A stretch of 64,000 nucleotides of DNA from Brevibacillus thermoruber 423 (GCF_000454065.1 NZ_ATNE01000001.1:250501-314500); one strand, 5' to 3'. Positions 46,200-56,177 are shown, counted from the stretch's first letter. A program made the numbers and translations. Notes: a model not told the origin generated them from the sequence alone.

Positions 46200-47012
46200 T
46201 TAGGGTTGATACGACTGCTCCAGCGACCGGCGCTCCACCTTCACCCCGCAGCCCAGCCACTCCTCCGCGATGGAGCGGAAATTGTCGGCGTCGCCGCTGG
46301 TGAAGAACAGATGGCCGGGAGCCGAAGACGTTTCGCCCGCCCTCGCAATCGAGGCATGCCGGGTCAGTTCCCGCGCGGTTTCCTCCGCCGAGCTGATCAA
46401 GGTGACGGATGGCCCCATCACTTCCTGGATGACGGGGGCCAGCAGCGGGTAATGGGTGCAGCCCAAAATCAGCGTGTCCAATTCCTCCCGGATCAAGGGC
46501 TCCAGCGTCCGGGCCACCACCCGGCGCGCCTCCGCCGTATGCTGCTGATGGTGTTCCACCAGCGGAACAAACGCCGGACAGGCCAGGCCCGCCACATACG
46601 TCTCCGGCCGCAGCCGCAGCAGGGCTTGCTCGTACGCGCGGGTGCGAATCGTCGTCTCCGTCCCGATCACGCCGATCCGGCCGCTCCGCGTGGCCCGCGC
46701 CGCCGCCCGCGCTCCCGGCTCGATCACGCCGATGACCGGCAGCGGCAGATGCTGCTGCGCTTCCTCCAGGACGACCGCCGTTGCGGTGTTGCAGGCCACT
46801 ACCAGGGCCTTCACGGGATAGTGGGTAACAAACTCAATCATTTGAAAACTGTAGGCGCGTATCTCTTCCGGCGACTTGGAGCCGTACGGGCATCGGGCGT
46901 TGTCGCCGAAGTACAGAATCCGTTCGTCGGGAAGCTGCCGCATCACTTCTTTCGCTACCGTCAGTCCTCCCACTCCTGAGTCAATAATGGCAATTGCTCG
47001 TTGGTCGCTCAT
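46200..47012 (-). CDS. murI: Glutamate racemase
   Basis: 270 residues, as in RacE. Cofactor-independent racemase that makes D-glutamate for peptidoglycan. The two catalytic cysteines are in VVACNTATAVVLEEA and LILGCTHYPLLAP; other marks are IIDSGVGGLTVAKEV and YFGDNARCPYGSK. ATG at 47012 (MSDQRAIAII) is chosen because GGGGAGA lies upstream, although the frame is open much further. Confidence 0.96.
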   Translation of the reverse strand: MSDQRAIAIIDSGVGGLTVAKEVMRQLPDERILYFGDNARCPYGSKSPEEIRAYSFQMIEFVTHYPVKALVVACNTATAVVLEEAQQHLPLPVIGVIEPGARAAARATRSGRIGVIGTETTIRTRAYEQALLRLRPETYVAGLACPAFVPLVEHHQQHTAEARRVVARTLEPLIREELDTLILGCTHYPLLAPVIQEVMGPSVTLISSAEETARELTRHASIARAGETSSAPGHLFFTSGDADNFRSIAEEWLGCGVKVERRSLEQSYQP

Positions 47013-47178
47013 AGGTGTGTCTCCCCTGTTGTGATGTCCATCTCCCAGCATACCACTTTTTTGCGTTTGTGGTATAACCATATGCGGTCCGCCTGTGCCA
47101 CGTACTCCGCATATGCCGCACCATCGCTGGGCGCTTTTCATACGCTGGAATAGAATAGCGAGAAAAGGAGGAATCGCG

Positions 47179-48132
47179 TTGGAAGAACAGATCAAGCACC
47201 TCGTCAACTGGAGCCAGTGGGGCAGCCAGTGGATTGAGCATCTGCGCAAGTCCAAGCAGCTCGGCCGGGAGCTGGAGCGCCACCTGCACAAGTTTGACGA
47301 AGCGTTTACGCTTATCGGCCGCAAAGCGGCACAGATAAAGAAAGCCCCTCATCACGAGGCCGTTCCCGCGCTGATCGCCAAGGCGGAAGTGGTGCAAAAG
47401 CAGTTTCACCAATTCCTCCGCCTGATCCAGCACAACGAGCAGGAACAGCCGGAGACCTTGAAGGCCGCCTTTTCCTCGTCCCGCCAGCCGGTGCCCGTCG
47501 CCCGTCCCGTACCGGTCGGACGCCATACGCTGCCCCCTCTGCCGTACGCCTACGACGCCCTGGAGCCGTACATCGACGAAACGACCATGCGCATCCACCA
47601 TGACAAACTGCACCGCAGATACGTGGAGGACCTGAACAAGGCCGAGCTGAAGCTGGCGGAGGCGCGGGCGAGAAACGACTTCGCCCTGATCCGCCACTGG
47701 GAGCGGGAACTGGCCTTTAACGGAGCCGGCCATTACCTGCACACGATTTTCTGGCAGGTGATGCACCCGGAAGGCGGCGGCGAACCGCACGGCGATCTGG
47801 CGGAATACATCCGGCGCTACTTCGGCTCGTTTGACGCCTTCAAAGCCCAGTTCACGCAAGCCGCCGTACAAGTGGAAGGACCGGGCTGGGCGATCCTCGT
47901 CTGGTCGCCGCGGGCGCAGCACCTGGAGATCCTCCAGGCGGAAAAGCACCAGAACCTCTCCCAGTGGGACGTCGTGCCCCTGCTGGTGCTGGACGTCTGG
48001 GAGCACAGCTACTTCCTGCAATACCAGAACCAGCGGGACAAGTACGTCAGCAACTGGTGGAACGTCGTCAACTGGTCGGCCGTCGAGGAGCGCTTTCAGC
48101 AGGCGAGGCGGCTTCGCTGGCAGCCGTTCTGA
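47179..48132 (+). CDS. Iron/manganese superoxide dismutase family protein with N-terminal extension
   Basis: 317 residues. The C-terminal ~205 residues are Fe/Mn SOD: metal ligands occur in IHHDKLHRRYVEDLN, NGAGHYLHTIFW and LDVWEHSYFLQYQN (His, His, Asp, His). The first ~110 residues are a helical, charged domain (LRKSKQLGRELERHLHKFDEA) and a proline-rich linker (VPVARPVPVGRH). This layout matches B. subtilis SodF rather than SodA. Dismutase activity is likely but not proven for this subgroup. TTG at 47179 has AAAAGGAGGAA upstream. Confidence 0.85.
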   Translation: MEEQIKHLVNWSQWGSQWIEHLRKSKQLGRELERHLHKFDEAFTLIGRKAAQIKKAPHHEAVPALIAKAEVVQKQFHQFLRLIQHNEQEQPETLKAAFSSSRQPVPVARPVPVGRHTLPPLPYAYDALEPYIDETTMRIHHDKLHRRYVEDLNKAELKLAEARARNDFALIRHWERELAFNGAGHYLHTIFWQVMHPEGGGEPHGDLAEYIRRYFGSFDAFKAQFTQAAVQVEGPGWAILVWSPRAQHLEILQAEKHQNLSQWDVVPLLVLDVWEHSYFLQYQNQRDKYVSNWWNVVNWSAVEERFQQARRLRWQPF

Positions 48133-48321
48133 AACGCGCAGCCCCTTCCGTCCCCCATCTGCCGGAAGGGGCGATGCATTTTATCATCGATTCAGCTCAT
48201 TGGCATCCTTCTGCATTTGCGGTACAGTCAAATTGCCGGCTTCCGGAAAACATTCTCCGGCTCTCCACGTCGAATGGACGAAGCGAGCCGGTTACGCAAC
48301 TTCCAGCCAAAGGACGTGAAC

Positions 48322-48705
48322 GTGATCATGCCTGCACTTGTCATCCTTTTCCTGATCATCGTGTCGGCGGCCGCTCTGGCAGCCGGTCTGACCGTACCCG
48401 CCGAAGCGCTGCTTACGATCATCAACCGGAGTTTCCTGGCCGGACTCTTCCTGCTCGTCCTCGGCTGTATCGCCCTGGTCGTCCGCTCCGGGTTTTTTAC
48501 CGTGTTTGGCGCCGGCTTCAAACGGCTGCAAGCACTCTTCTTCCGCCGTCCTCGCGTGATGGAGAGCGACTGGTACAACCTTGACGACCCGGTTTTCGCC
48601 CGAAAAAAAGAGACGTTCATCCGAATCGGAACGTCTCTTCTGCTCTGGAGCGGAGCAGCCCTGATCGTCTTTTCCGTCGCGCTGACCGTTTGGTACTACC
48701 GCTAG
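48322..48705 (+). CDS. DUF3899-type small membrane protein
   Basis: About 127 residues. Three hydrophobic segments: near the N-terminus ([20 protein letters not shown]), the middle ([17 protein letters not shown]) and the C-terminus ([24 protein letters not shown]), with [15 protein letters not shown] after the second, as in DUF3899 proteins. GTG at 48322 fits the AAAGGA site; ATG at 48328 is an alternative. Function unknown. Its stop codon shares the sequence CTAG with the stop of the convergent oppF gene, and an antisense terminator lies within it. Confidence 0.75.
   Translation: MIMPALVILFLIIVSAAALAAGLTVPAEALLTIINRSFLAGLFLLVLGCIALVVRSGFFTVFGAGFKRLQALFFRRPRVMESDWYNLDDPVFARKKETFIRIGTSLLLWSGAALIVFSVALTVWYYR
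48603..48638 (-). terminator. Terminator of the opp operon, inside the DUF3899 gene
   Basis: On the minus strand a perfect 10-bp stem (AGAGACGTTC / GAACGTCTCT) with a 10-base loop is followed by seven T (complement of 48603-48609). It lies 64 bases beyond the oppF stop and entirely within the coding region of the opposing gene. Confidence 0.85.
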
Positions 48706-49652
48706 TCCGCGTACAGATGGCAGGCCGCCCAATGGCCTGTCCGCACTTCCCGCCACACCGGCTCCTCGATGGCGCAGCGCTCCGTCGCGTGCGGACAGCG
48801 CGTGCGAAAGCAGCACCCGCTCGGCTTGTTGGCCGGACTGGGCAGATCTCCCTTCAGGATGATGCGTTCCCGCTTCACCGTCGGATCCGGCACCGGCACG
48901 GAAGAGAGCAGCGCCTGCGTATACGGGTGCAGCGGCTCCGCATACAGTTCCCCGCTCTCCGCCAGTTCCACCAGCTTGCCCAGGTACATCACGCCGATGC
49001 GGGTGGAGATGTGCTTCACCATCGACAGATCATGGGCGATGAAGAGATAGGTCAGCCCTCTATGTGCTTGAAGGTCTTCCAGCAGGTTGACAACCTGGGC
49101 CTGGATGGAGACGTCCAGCGCGGAGATCGGTTCGTCAGCGACGATGAATTCCGGCTCCACCGCCAAGGCGCGGGCAATGCCGATCCGCTGCCGCTGTCCC
49201 CCGCTGAACTCATGCGGGTAGCGCTGCGCATGTTCCTTTCGGAGGCCGACCAACTGCAGCAGTTCGGTCACCCGCTCCCGTCTGCTTCCCCTGGCGAGGC
49301 CGTGGATGTCAAGCCCTTCGGCGATGATGTCCTCCACGGTCATGCGCGGATTGAGGCTGGCCTGCGGATCCTGGAAAATCATCTGCACGTCCCGGTTGAA
49401 CTGTGCCACTTCCTTGCCTCTCAGCTCATGCACGTTCTTCCCCTTGAACAGCACTTCTCCGGCCGTGTGTTCATACAGTCGGACGATCGTCCGCCCGAGC
49501 GTCGATTTGCCGCAGCCGCTCTCTCCCACCAGTCCCAGCGTCTCCCCCTTGCGGATGGAAAAGGAGACGCCGTCCACGGCCTTTACCTCCAGTCCGTGAC
49601 CGAAGGAAAAGTACTTTTTCAGTTCCTTTACTTCCACCAGCACCTCTGTCAT
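48702..49652 (-). CDS. oppF: Oligopeptide ABC transporter ATP-binding protein (OppF type)
   Basis: 316 residues. ATPase subunit with Walker [16 protein letters not shown], signature [16 protein letters not shown], Walker [14 protein letters not shown] and a C-terminal oligopeptide-transporter extension with conserved cysteine region [16 protein letters not shown], as in OppF/DppF. It pairs with OppD. ATG overlaps the oppD stop by four bases. Last gene of the operon. Confidence 0.94.
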   Translation of the reverse strand: MTEVLVEVKELKKYFSFGHGLEVKAVDGVSFSIRKGETLGLVGESGCGKSTLGRTIVRLYEHTAGEVLFKGKNVHELRGKEVAQFNRDVQMIFQDPQASLNPRMTVEDIIAEGLDIHGLARGSRRERVTELLQLVGLRKEHAQRYPHEFSGGQRQRIGIARALAVEPEFIVADEPISALDVSIQAQVVNLLEDLQAHRGLTYLFIAHDLSMVKHISTRIGVMYLGKLVELAESGELYAEPLHPYTQALLSSVPVPDPTVKRERIILKGDLPSPANKPSGCCFRTRCPHATERCAIEEPVWREVRTGHWAACHLYAD

Positions 49653-50671
49653 TCTGTCTGCCTCCCTGCCGCGACCAGTTCCTCGATGCGCGGGGCGCGC
49701 GGGTCATGCAGCCAGCAGGCGGCCTGATGCCCCCCTCCGAACGCGGTAGGCTCCGGTATCTGCCGGTCGCAGATTTCCATGGCGAATTCGCAGCGGGCCG
49801 CAAACGGGCAGCCTTTGGGCGGATGGAACAGATCGGGCGGCGTCCCCTCGATCGGCACCAGCCGCTGCTTTTCCCCGTCCAGCCGGGGCAGGGAACGCAT
49901 TAGTCCCCAGGTATAGGGATGGCGGGGATGGGAGAAGACGTCCTTCACGCTGCCGGTCTCCACGACCACGCCGGCGTACATGACCACCATCCGGTGGGCG
50001 ATTTCCGCTACCACACCCAGGTCGTGGGTGATGATCAGCACGGACAGCCCCTGCTCCTCCTGCAGCCGCTTCAACAGATCGAGAATCTGTGCCTGAATCG
50101 TCACGTCCAGCGCGGTGGTCGGCTCGTCGGCGATCACCAGCTTCGGCTGGCAGGCCAGCGCGATGGCGATGACCACCCGCTGCCGCATCCCGCCGCTGAA
50201 TTGGTGCGGGTACTGGTCGGCCCGCTTTTCCGGGTCGGGGATGCCCACCATGCGCAGCAGCTCAATCGCCCGCTTTTGCGCCTCTTCCCGCGAGACCTGA
50301 TGATGGCGGACAAACCCCTCCACGATCTGTCTTCCCACCTTCATCGTCGGATTGAGCGCCGTCATCGGGTCCTGAAAGACCATGCCGATCTGCGAGCCGC
50401 GAATCTCCAGCAGCTCTTTTTTGCTCATCGCAGTAATCTCTTTTCCTTCAAAGACGATCCGGCCCTCGACGATCCGGCCGGGCGGGGCGGGGATCAGGCC
50501 CATGATCGCCTGGGCCGTGACGCTTTTTCCGCAGCCGCTCTCACCGACGACCGCCACCGTCTCTCCCTTGTCCACATGGAAGGAGACGCCGCGTACGGCC
50601 TGTACTTCCCCGCCGTACGTCTTGAAGTTTACTTTCAGATTGTCGATGGTCAGCAAATGTTGTTCGGCCAT
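49649..50671 (-). CDS. oppD: Oligopeptide ABC transporter ATP-binding protein (OppD type)
   Basis: 340 residues. Walker [19 protein letters not shown], signature [16 protein letters not shown], Walker [14 protein letters not shown], and the C-terminal [15 protein letters not shown] region. It energises peptide import with OppF through the OppB/OppC membrane pair. 21 bases after oppC. Confidence 0.94.
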   Translation of the reverse strand: MAEQHLLTIDNLKVNFKTYGGEVQAVRGVSFHVDKGETVAVVGESGCGKSVTAQAIMGLIPAPPGRIVEGRIVFEGKEITAMSKKELLEIRGSQIGMVFQDPMTALNPTMKVGRQIVEGFVRHHQVSREEAQKRAIELLRMVGIPDPEKRADQYPHQFSGGMRQRVVIAIALACQPKLVIADEPTTALDVTIQAQILDLLKRLQEEQGLSVLIITHDLGVVAEIAHRMVVMYAGVVVETGSVKDVFSHPRHPYTWGLMRSLPRLDGEKQRLVPIEGTPPDLFHPPKGCPFAARCEFAMEICDRQIPEPTAFGGGHQAACWLHDPRAPRIEELVAAGRQTE

Positions 50672-50692
50672 CGCCGTTTTTCCCCCTTTCTC

Positions 50693-51637
50693 TTACTCGC
50701 GCAGACGCGGATCGAGCGCGTCCTGCAGGCCGTCGCCAAACACGTTGAAGGCAAACATCGTCAGCGAGATCATCAGCGCCGGGAAAAAGAGGCGCCACCA
50801 GTCGCCGGTGAGGATGACCCCCAGCGCGTCGTTGGTCATCGTCCCCCAACTGGCTACCGGCGCCTGTACGCCCAGGCCGAGAAAGCTGAGGAACGACTCG
50901 GCAAAGATCGCCGACGGGATGGTAAACGTCAGGTTGACGATTATCACGCCAAACGTGTTTGGGATCAGATGTTTGAACAAAATGCGGGGAAACTTGGCCC
51001 CGAGCACCTGAGCGGCGAGGATGAACTCCTGGTTTTTCAACTGCAGGATTTGCCCCCGTACCAGACGGGCCATTCCCACCCAGCCGGTCGCGGACAGCGC
51101 GATGATGATCGTCAGCATGCCCGGCTCCATCACGACCATCAGCAGGATGACGACCAAGAGGTACGGCAGTCCGTACAGCACTTCGATCAACCGCATGATG
51201 ACGGTGTCGATCCGCTCACCCCGCTTGCCCCTGCCGGCCATGTACCCGGCGACGCCGCCGACCGTCACGCCGATGATCAAGTCGATCAGCGCCGCCACCA
51301 CCCCGATCGTCAGCGAGATCCGGGCGCCGTACCAGGTGCGGGCAAACATGTCCCGGCCCAAATCGTCCGTCCCGAACCAGTGCTCGGCGGAAACCGGTTT
51401 GTTTTTCATCATCAGACTTTGGTCGGAATAGCTGTACGGGACCAGATGCGGCCCGATGATCGCCATCGCGACCAGCGCGACGATGATCACGAGGCCCAGC
51501 ATCGCCAGCTTGTTTTTCACCAGCTTGCGGATCGCCAGCTGGGCGTTGCTCAGGCTCGGGCGGGCAGAAACTGCGTCGGCCTGCTCCTGTTTGGCCAGCG
51601 GGCGAAACAGGGGATCGATTTTCTGTTCCATCGCCAC
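50693..51637 (-). CDS. oppC: Oligopeptide ABC transporter permease (OppC type)
   Basis: 314 residues with six membrane segments. The N-terminal tail (~40 residues) precedes the first segment (LAMLGLVIIVALVAMAIIG), as in OppC. The EAA loop that docks on the ATPases is seen as YILAAQ-like FILAAQVLGAKFPRILFKH. GTG at 51637 follows GGAGGG; ATG at 51631 is possible. Three bases after oppB. Confidence 0.94.
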   Translation of the reverse strand: MAMEQKIDPLFRPLAKQEQADAVSARPSLSNAQLAIRKLVKNKLAMLGLVIIVALVAMAIIGPHLVPYSYSDQSLMMKNKPVSAEHWFGTDDLGRDMFARTWYGARISLTIGVVAALIDLIIGVTVGGVAGYMAGRGKRGERIDTVIMRLIEVLYGLPYLLVVILLMVVMEPGMLTIIIALSATGWVGMARLVRGQILQLKNQEFILAAQVLGAKFPRILFKHLIPNTFGVIIVNLTFTIPSAIFAESFLSFLGLGVQAPVASWGTMTNDALGVILTGDWWRLFFPALMISLTMFAFNVFGDGLQDALDPRLRE

Positions 51638-51640
51638 TTC

Positions 51641-52573
51641 CTATCCCTCCTTGTTGGTCAACTTGATCCGCGGGTCGATCAGGGTGTACGCCAGGTCGAT
51701 CAGAAAGATGGTAATAATCAGAATGGAGCTGTAAAAAACAGTCGTTCCCAGGATGACCGGATAATCGCGGTTGAAGATGCCGTCAACAAAGTACTTGCCG
51801 ATCCCGGGAATGGCAAAGATTTTTTCCACGACAAACGTGCCGGTGATCAGCGAGGCAATCAGCGGCCCCAGGAACGTGACCACTGGCAGGATCGCGTTGC
51901 GGATGCCGTGTCTGACCACGATGGCCAAGGTGGGAATCCCTTTCGCCTCGGCGGTGCGGATGTAGTTTTGGTTCATCACTTCAATCATGCTGGCGCGCAT
52001 GTAGCGGGTGATGATCGCCAACGGGCCGAACGCCAGCGCCAGCGACGGCAGCACCGTATGCATCCAGGTCCCCCAGGTGGCGACGGGAAAGATCGGCCAC
52101 TTGATCGCTAAAAAGTTGATCAGCAGCGGGGCCATGATGAAGCTGGGGATCGCCACCCCGAGGACGGCCAGGGCCATCGCCGCGTAATCGAGCCAACGGC
52201 CGCGGTTGAGCGCGGCGACAATGCCAAAGAAAATCCCGAACACCAGCGCAATCGCGACCGCCTGCGCGCCCAGCAAGGCCGATGCGCCAAATCCGTCCGC
52301 GATCATGTCGTTGACACCGCGCGTATCCGATTTGATGGAAGGGCCCAAATCCAGCATGATCAGATTTTTCAGATAAAGCAGATATTGAATCGGCAGCGGC
52401 TCGTCCAGATGGTATTTGGCTCGCAGATTGGCGCGGATCTGCTCCGGCAGTTGATCCGAATCGGAAGCGAACGGATCGCCGGGAATCGCATGCATCAGCG
52501 AAAAGGTCAGCGTCACGATGATCCACAACGTCAAGAGCATCATCAGGAAGCGCTTTGCCAGGTAATGGGACAT
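51641..52573 (-). CDS. oppB: Oligopeptide ABC transporter permease (OppB type)
   Basis: 310 residues, six membrane segments. It starts MSHYLAKRFLMMLLTLWIIV, a standard OppB/DppB opening, and contains MIEVMNQNYIRTAEAKGIP, the EAA docking loop. ATG at 52573 has AAGGAGGAG. It follows pepV by 18 bases, so peptide entry and cleavage are co-expressed. Confidence 0.94.
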   Translation of the reverse strand: MSHYLAKRFLMMLLTLWIIVTLTFSLMHAIPGDPFASDSDQLPEQIRANLRAKYHLDEPLPIQYLLYLKNLIMLDLGPSIKSDTRGVNDMIADGFGASALLGAQAVAIALVFGIFFGIVAALNRGRWLDYAAMALAVLGVAIPSFIMAPLLINFLAIKWPIFPVATWGTWMHTVLPSLALAFGPLAIITRYMRASMIEVMNQNYIRTAEAKGIPTLAIVVRHGIRNAILPVVTFLGPLIASLITGTFVVEKIFAIPGIGKYFVDGIFNRDYPVILGTTVFYSSILIITIFLIDLAYTLIDPRIKLTNKEG

Positions 52574-52591
52574 GGGTGCTCCTCCTTCTGG

Positions 52592-54034
52592 TTATTTGGC
52601 CAATTCGTACATCGCCTGGGCGTAGATCGCCATCGCCTGAAGCAGATCGTCAATCTCCGCGTATTCGTCCGCGAGATGGGCGGTCGACGCTTTTCCGGGG
52701 AACACGGGGCCGAATGCCACGCCCGCTTTCAGCGTCTTGGCGTACGTGGCGCCGCCGGAAGCGAGCAGGCGGGCAGGCTCTCCGGTATGCTGCTCATACA
52801 CGCGGGAGAGCGTCCGGATGACGAGATGGTCCGCAGGCACGTAGTGGGACTTGGAAGTGCGCAGGCTTGACACCGTCCAGCCCAGTTCCTGGGTCTGTGC
52901 CTTCAGCCGCTCCACGTACGGCTCCGGCGACAGGGTGGCGGGGTAGCGGATGTTCAGCCGGACAGACCCGCCCTCGCTCCTGTCGTAGCGCAGGATACCC
53001 GCGTTGACGGTCAGCGCTCCGCTCACCTCGTCTTGACACGCGACGTTCAGCCGCTCGCCGTAGTGGTCTTCGTGCAGAACCTCGGCGAGGAAGCGGAGAA
53101 ACACGCGATCGGAACCGGCAAACGGGGTGTCGTACAGAAAACGGGCCAGCAGCGTGCCGGCGTTGACGCCGTTGAACGGCTCCATGCCGTGAGCCGGTTT
53201 GCCGTCGAGTTGAAACGACAAAACGCCAGGCTCTCTCCGCTCCAGCCGTCCCGTCACACGGCTGGCAAGGAGAAACGCGTCCCAGCGCTCCGTCACCGCC
53301 GCCACGGCTGTTTCCGCCTCCGCTCCCGCCGGCACCGCCACCGAGGCGGCCGCTTTGTCCGGCACGCTGTTACCCTGATCGCCGGAGACGAACGACAGCA
53401 GCCGCCAACCGGCATCCGCCGCGGACTGCGGCTGTGCGGCCAGCGTCAGCGTCGGATTGATCTGCCCCTTTTCCGCGTGGATCATCGGAAACGACGCGTC
53501 CGGCGAAAAGCCGATTTCCGGTAGCGCTTCCCGTTCGGCGTAGTGCTTCATGCACAGCCATCCGCTCTCCTCGTCGGTGCCGATGATCAGGCGGACGCGT
53601 TTTGTGAGCGGCAGGCCCGACTGCTTGAGCAGCCTCAGCGCGAAATAGGCGGCCAGCGCCGGTCCCTTGTCGTCGATGGCGCCGCGGGCGTAGATTTTGC
53701 CGTCGCGGATGTGCGGCTCAAACGGCGGCGTCGTCCATCCTTCGCCAACGGTGACCACGTCGACGTGGACGAGCACCCCCACTTCTTCTTCGCCCTCTCC
53801 GTATTCCACGTATCCGGCGTAACCCTCCAGGTTTTTCACCGCAAAGCCGTCGGAGCGGCCCAATGCCAGCATGAAGTCCAGCGCCTGCGCCACTCCGTCG
53901 CCGAACGGTTTGCCCGGACCGGCGGTCGACATGTCCTCGATGCTGTTGATCGCCAGAAACGGCCGCAGCGTTTCCAGATAGGCATCGCGCTGCGCCAAGG
54001 CCTGCTGCTTCCAGTAATTGGAATGATCACTCAT
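52592..54034 (-). CDS. pepV: Dipeptidase PepV (M20 family)
   Basis: 480 residues. Zinc dipeptidase. Metal and catalytic residues appear in VLVHVDVVTVGEGW, GAIDDKGPALAAYF and IGTDEESGW; the lid domain occupies about 185-380. PepV enzymes cut a broad range of dipeptides, fitting a gene placed between the peptide-transport regulator and the permease genes. ATG at 54034 follows GGAGGGAG, 12 bases after the activator stop. Confidence 0.92.
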   Translation of the reverse strand: MSDHSNYWKQQALAQRDAYLETLRPFLAINSIEDMSTAGPGKPFGDGVAQALDFMLALGRSDGFAVKNLEGYAGYVEYGEGEEEVGVLVHVDVVTVGEGWTTPPFEPHIRDGKIYARGAIDDKGPALAAYFALRLLKQSGLPLTKRVRLIIGTDEESGWLCMKHYAEREALPEIGFSPDASFPMIHAEKGQINPTLTLAAQPQSAADAGWRLLSFVSGDQGNSVPDKAAASVAVPAGAEAETAVAAVTERWDAFLLASRVTGRLERREPGVLSFQLDGKPAHGMEPFNGVNAGTLLARFLYDTPFAGSDRVFLRFLAEVLHEDHYGERLNVACQDEVSGALTVNAGILRYDRSEGGSVRLNIRYPATLSPEPYVERLKAQTQELGWTVSSLRTSKSHYVPADHLVIRTLSRVYEQHTGEPARLLASGGATYAKTLKAGVAFGPVFPGKASTAHLADEYAEIDDLLQAMAIYAQAMYELAK

Positions 54035-54046
54035 CTTTCTCCCTCC

Positions 54047-56116
54047 TCAGTTTATCTTCGGCCGTTTCCCGCAGCAGGCGAGAAACGCTGCCCCTTTGAT
54101 GGACAAGCGGCTGCCCTGCCGTCCTTTGCCGACGTGTATCAGCCCGTCCTGCTGCAGCAGCTTCAAGCGGTATCGCAGTTGTTGGCCGCTCAGCTCGATC
54201 CCCTGCCGGCTGAGCTGCTCGCCCAACGCGTACCTACCGCCTCCCTGCTGTTTCAATGCATGCAGGATCGCGACGACATCGTCCAAAAAGCCGCGCTGTT
54301 CATATGCCTCGCACAGCGTCCGGCATTCGTCCGCGAGCACGTCGTCTGCGGCCGAAACGGCGGAAGACGCCTGCAAAAACGGCAGGTGGCTGGCATACAC
54401 TTCCTCCTCCACCACGTGGGCCAGGTATTCCATCACGTTTTCCAGTTCCCGGATGTTGCCGGGCCAATCGTATTCCTGCATCGCCTTCAGCGCTTCCTGC
54501 GTGAGAGTAAACGGCGGGCGGCGCATCTCCAGGCAGTATTTGCGGATAAACTCCTCCGCCAGCAAGGGGATGTCTTCCGACCGCTGTCTGAGGGGCGGCA
54601 GATGGATCGGCAGGATGTTTAACCGGTAGTACAGGTCGGCGCGAAAGCGGCCTTCCCGCACCATGTGCTGCAAATCCTGGTTGGTCGCGGCGATGACGCG
54701 GATGTCGATCGGGATGACCTTGTTTCCTCCCACCCGCATGATTTGCCGCTCCTGCAGCACCCGCAGCAGCCGGTTTTGGATCGCACCGCTGGCGTCGCCG
54801 ATCTCGTCGAGAAAAATCGTTCCCTTGTGGGCCAGCTCAAACCAGCCGATGTGTCCTCCCTTGCGCGCCCCGGTGAACGCCCCCTCCTCGTAGCCGAACA
54901 GCTCGCTCTCCAACAGCGATTCGGAAATGGCGGCAAAGTTCACACCGACGAACGGCTCCCGCCTGCGGGGAGAGGCGTTGTGGATGGCCTGGGCGAACAG
55001 TTCCTTGCCCGTCCCCGTTTCGCCGAGCAAGAGCACCGTCGAGCTGCTCCGGGCAATCTTGCGGGCGATCCGCAGCGCCTTTTGAAAGGAGAGGCTTTTT
55101 CCGCAGATGTCGTCAAAGTGGTACTTGGCCACCAGTCCCTTGCTGTACAGGCGCATCCGGTAGTCGTGTTCCATCTGTTCGATTTCCGCCGCCTTGCGGA
55201 ACAAGAGCAGGCTGCCGAGAAAGCGCCCCTCCATGACGATGTGCATCTTGCGGAAAAAATACGTCCGGCCAGCCCAGTCCACCAGCACGTCGTCGTTTTC
55301 GTCGCACTGCCGGATCGTTTCGCAGAAGTCTGGCGGCAGACAATGGACCGCTTTTTCGCCCTGAACCGGCACGCCCTGCAGGTGAAGCGTGTCCACCGCC
55401 TTCTGGTTGATAAACCGGATGGTTTCCTTTTCGTCCATGGCGATCACGGCATCCTCGATCCGGTTGACGATCGCCTCCAGGTATTTGTGCAGCAGGTGGG
55501 CGTGATGGATTTCATTGTTCAGCTGTTTCGTGATGTCAATCAGCGACTGCATGGCGCGGGCGGTCACCCGCTGAAAATTGCCGCTGTCAAAATGGGCGTA
55601 GATCTCCAGCCAGGTGGACAGGTCGATGACGCGGAAGCCGATGTCCACCACTTTGCGGATGGTGTCCGGCACGTGCTCCGCCTCACCCGGCGTGACGGCA
55701 ATCTCGATGTCGCGCGGATAGTCGGCCCCCGGATAGTACGGGTAGAGTTCAAAGTCCATGCCGGAGTCGATCAGCAGCCTGACCGTCTCCTCCGCCGTCT
55801 CCGCCGTGTCGCTCACAAGCAGCACCTTTACGCCTTTGGGTATTTCCAGCATCTCCCGCAAATTGTGGTACGGCAGCATCCGCTTGGCCACGATCACCTT
55901 CGCCCCCGGCGGCAGATACGCCGTCACCTGCGGATAGATGCTTTTGGAGGACAGGACAACGAGCGAACCGTCCACAATCGGCCGGTACGGCAGTTGATCC
56001 ACGCGCCTGCCTTCGATGTGAAAATCCTCGGAGATGCCCAGCTCGCGGCATTGGCTGACCACAGACTGCAAGAATTCGTCCATTTTGGCGACAAACGTTA
56101 CCGTTTTTTTCTTCAT
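54047..56116 (-). CDS. Sigma-54-dependent activator (PrpR-N, PAS, AAA+)
   Basis: 689 residues. The N-terminal ~190 residues look like a PrpR-N/PrpR-type sensor ([20 protein letters not shown]), followed by a helical link, a PAS domain (about 215-320, [21 protein letters not shown]) and a full AAA+ activator domain: Walker [16 protein letters not shown], the sigma-54 contact motif [11 protein letters not shown], and Walker [14 protein letters not shown]. The C-terminus ([20 protein letters not shown]) looks like a winged-helix rather than the usual Fis helix. It should activate the sigma-54 promoter at 58993-59008. ATG at 56116 fits GGAG upstream. Encoded inside the operon it probably controls, so autoregulated. 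Confidence 0.9.
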   Translation of the reverse strand: MKKKTVTFVAKMDEFLQSVVSQCRELGISEDFHIEGRRVDQLPYRPIVDGSLVVLSSKSIYPQVTAYLPPGAKVIVAKRMLPYHNLREMLEIPKGVKVLLVSDTAETAEETVRLLIDSGMDFELYPYYPGADYPRDIEIAVTPGEAEHVPDTIRKVVDIGFRVIDLSTWLEIYAHFDSGNFQRVTARAMQSLIDITKQLNNEIHHAHLLHKYLEAIVNRIEDAVIAMDEKETIRFINQKAVDTLHLQGVPVQGEKAVHCLPPDFCETIRQCDENDDVLVDWAGRTYFFRKMHIVMEGRFLGSLLLFRKAAEIEQMEHDYRMRLYSKGLVAKYHFDDICGKSLSFQKALRIARKIARSSSTVLLLGETGTGKELFAQAIHNASPRRREPFVGVNFAAISESLLESELFGYEEGAFTGARKGGHIGWFELAHKGTIFLDEIGDASGAIQNRLLRVLQERQIMRVGGNKVIPIDIRVIAATNQDLQHMVREGRFRADLYYRLNILPIHLPPLRQRSEDIPLLAEEFIRKYCLEMRRPPFTLTQEALKAMQEYDWPGNIRELENVMEYLAHVVEEEVYASHLPFLQASSAVSAADDVLADECRTLCEAYEQRGFLDDVVAILHALKQQGGGRYALGEQLSRQGIELSGQQLRYRLKLLQQDGLIHVGKGRQGSRLSIKGAAFLACCGKRPKIN

Positions 56117-56140
56117 CGGAACCCGCTCCATGCTGTAAAG

Positions 56141-56177
56141 TGAAGACAAGGGCACGCAGTTTCAGCCCTTGTCTTCA
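56141..56177 (-). other. Long hairpin between oppA and the activator gene
   Basis: A perfect 13-bp stem (TGAAGACAAGGGC / GCCCTTGTCTTCA) with an 11-base loop, six bases after the oppA stop, without a good T tract. In many transport operons such a hairpin protects the 3' end of the binding-protein mRNA and limits read-through, giving more OppA than downstream products. Confidence 0.7.

Noticed and set aside
54665-56143. Long plus-strand frame opposite the sigma-54 activator
   Set aside because: Shadow of the activator gene; no ribosome site and no recognisable domain. The same applies to many other antisense frames over hem, lon, clp and opp genes.
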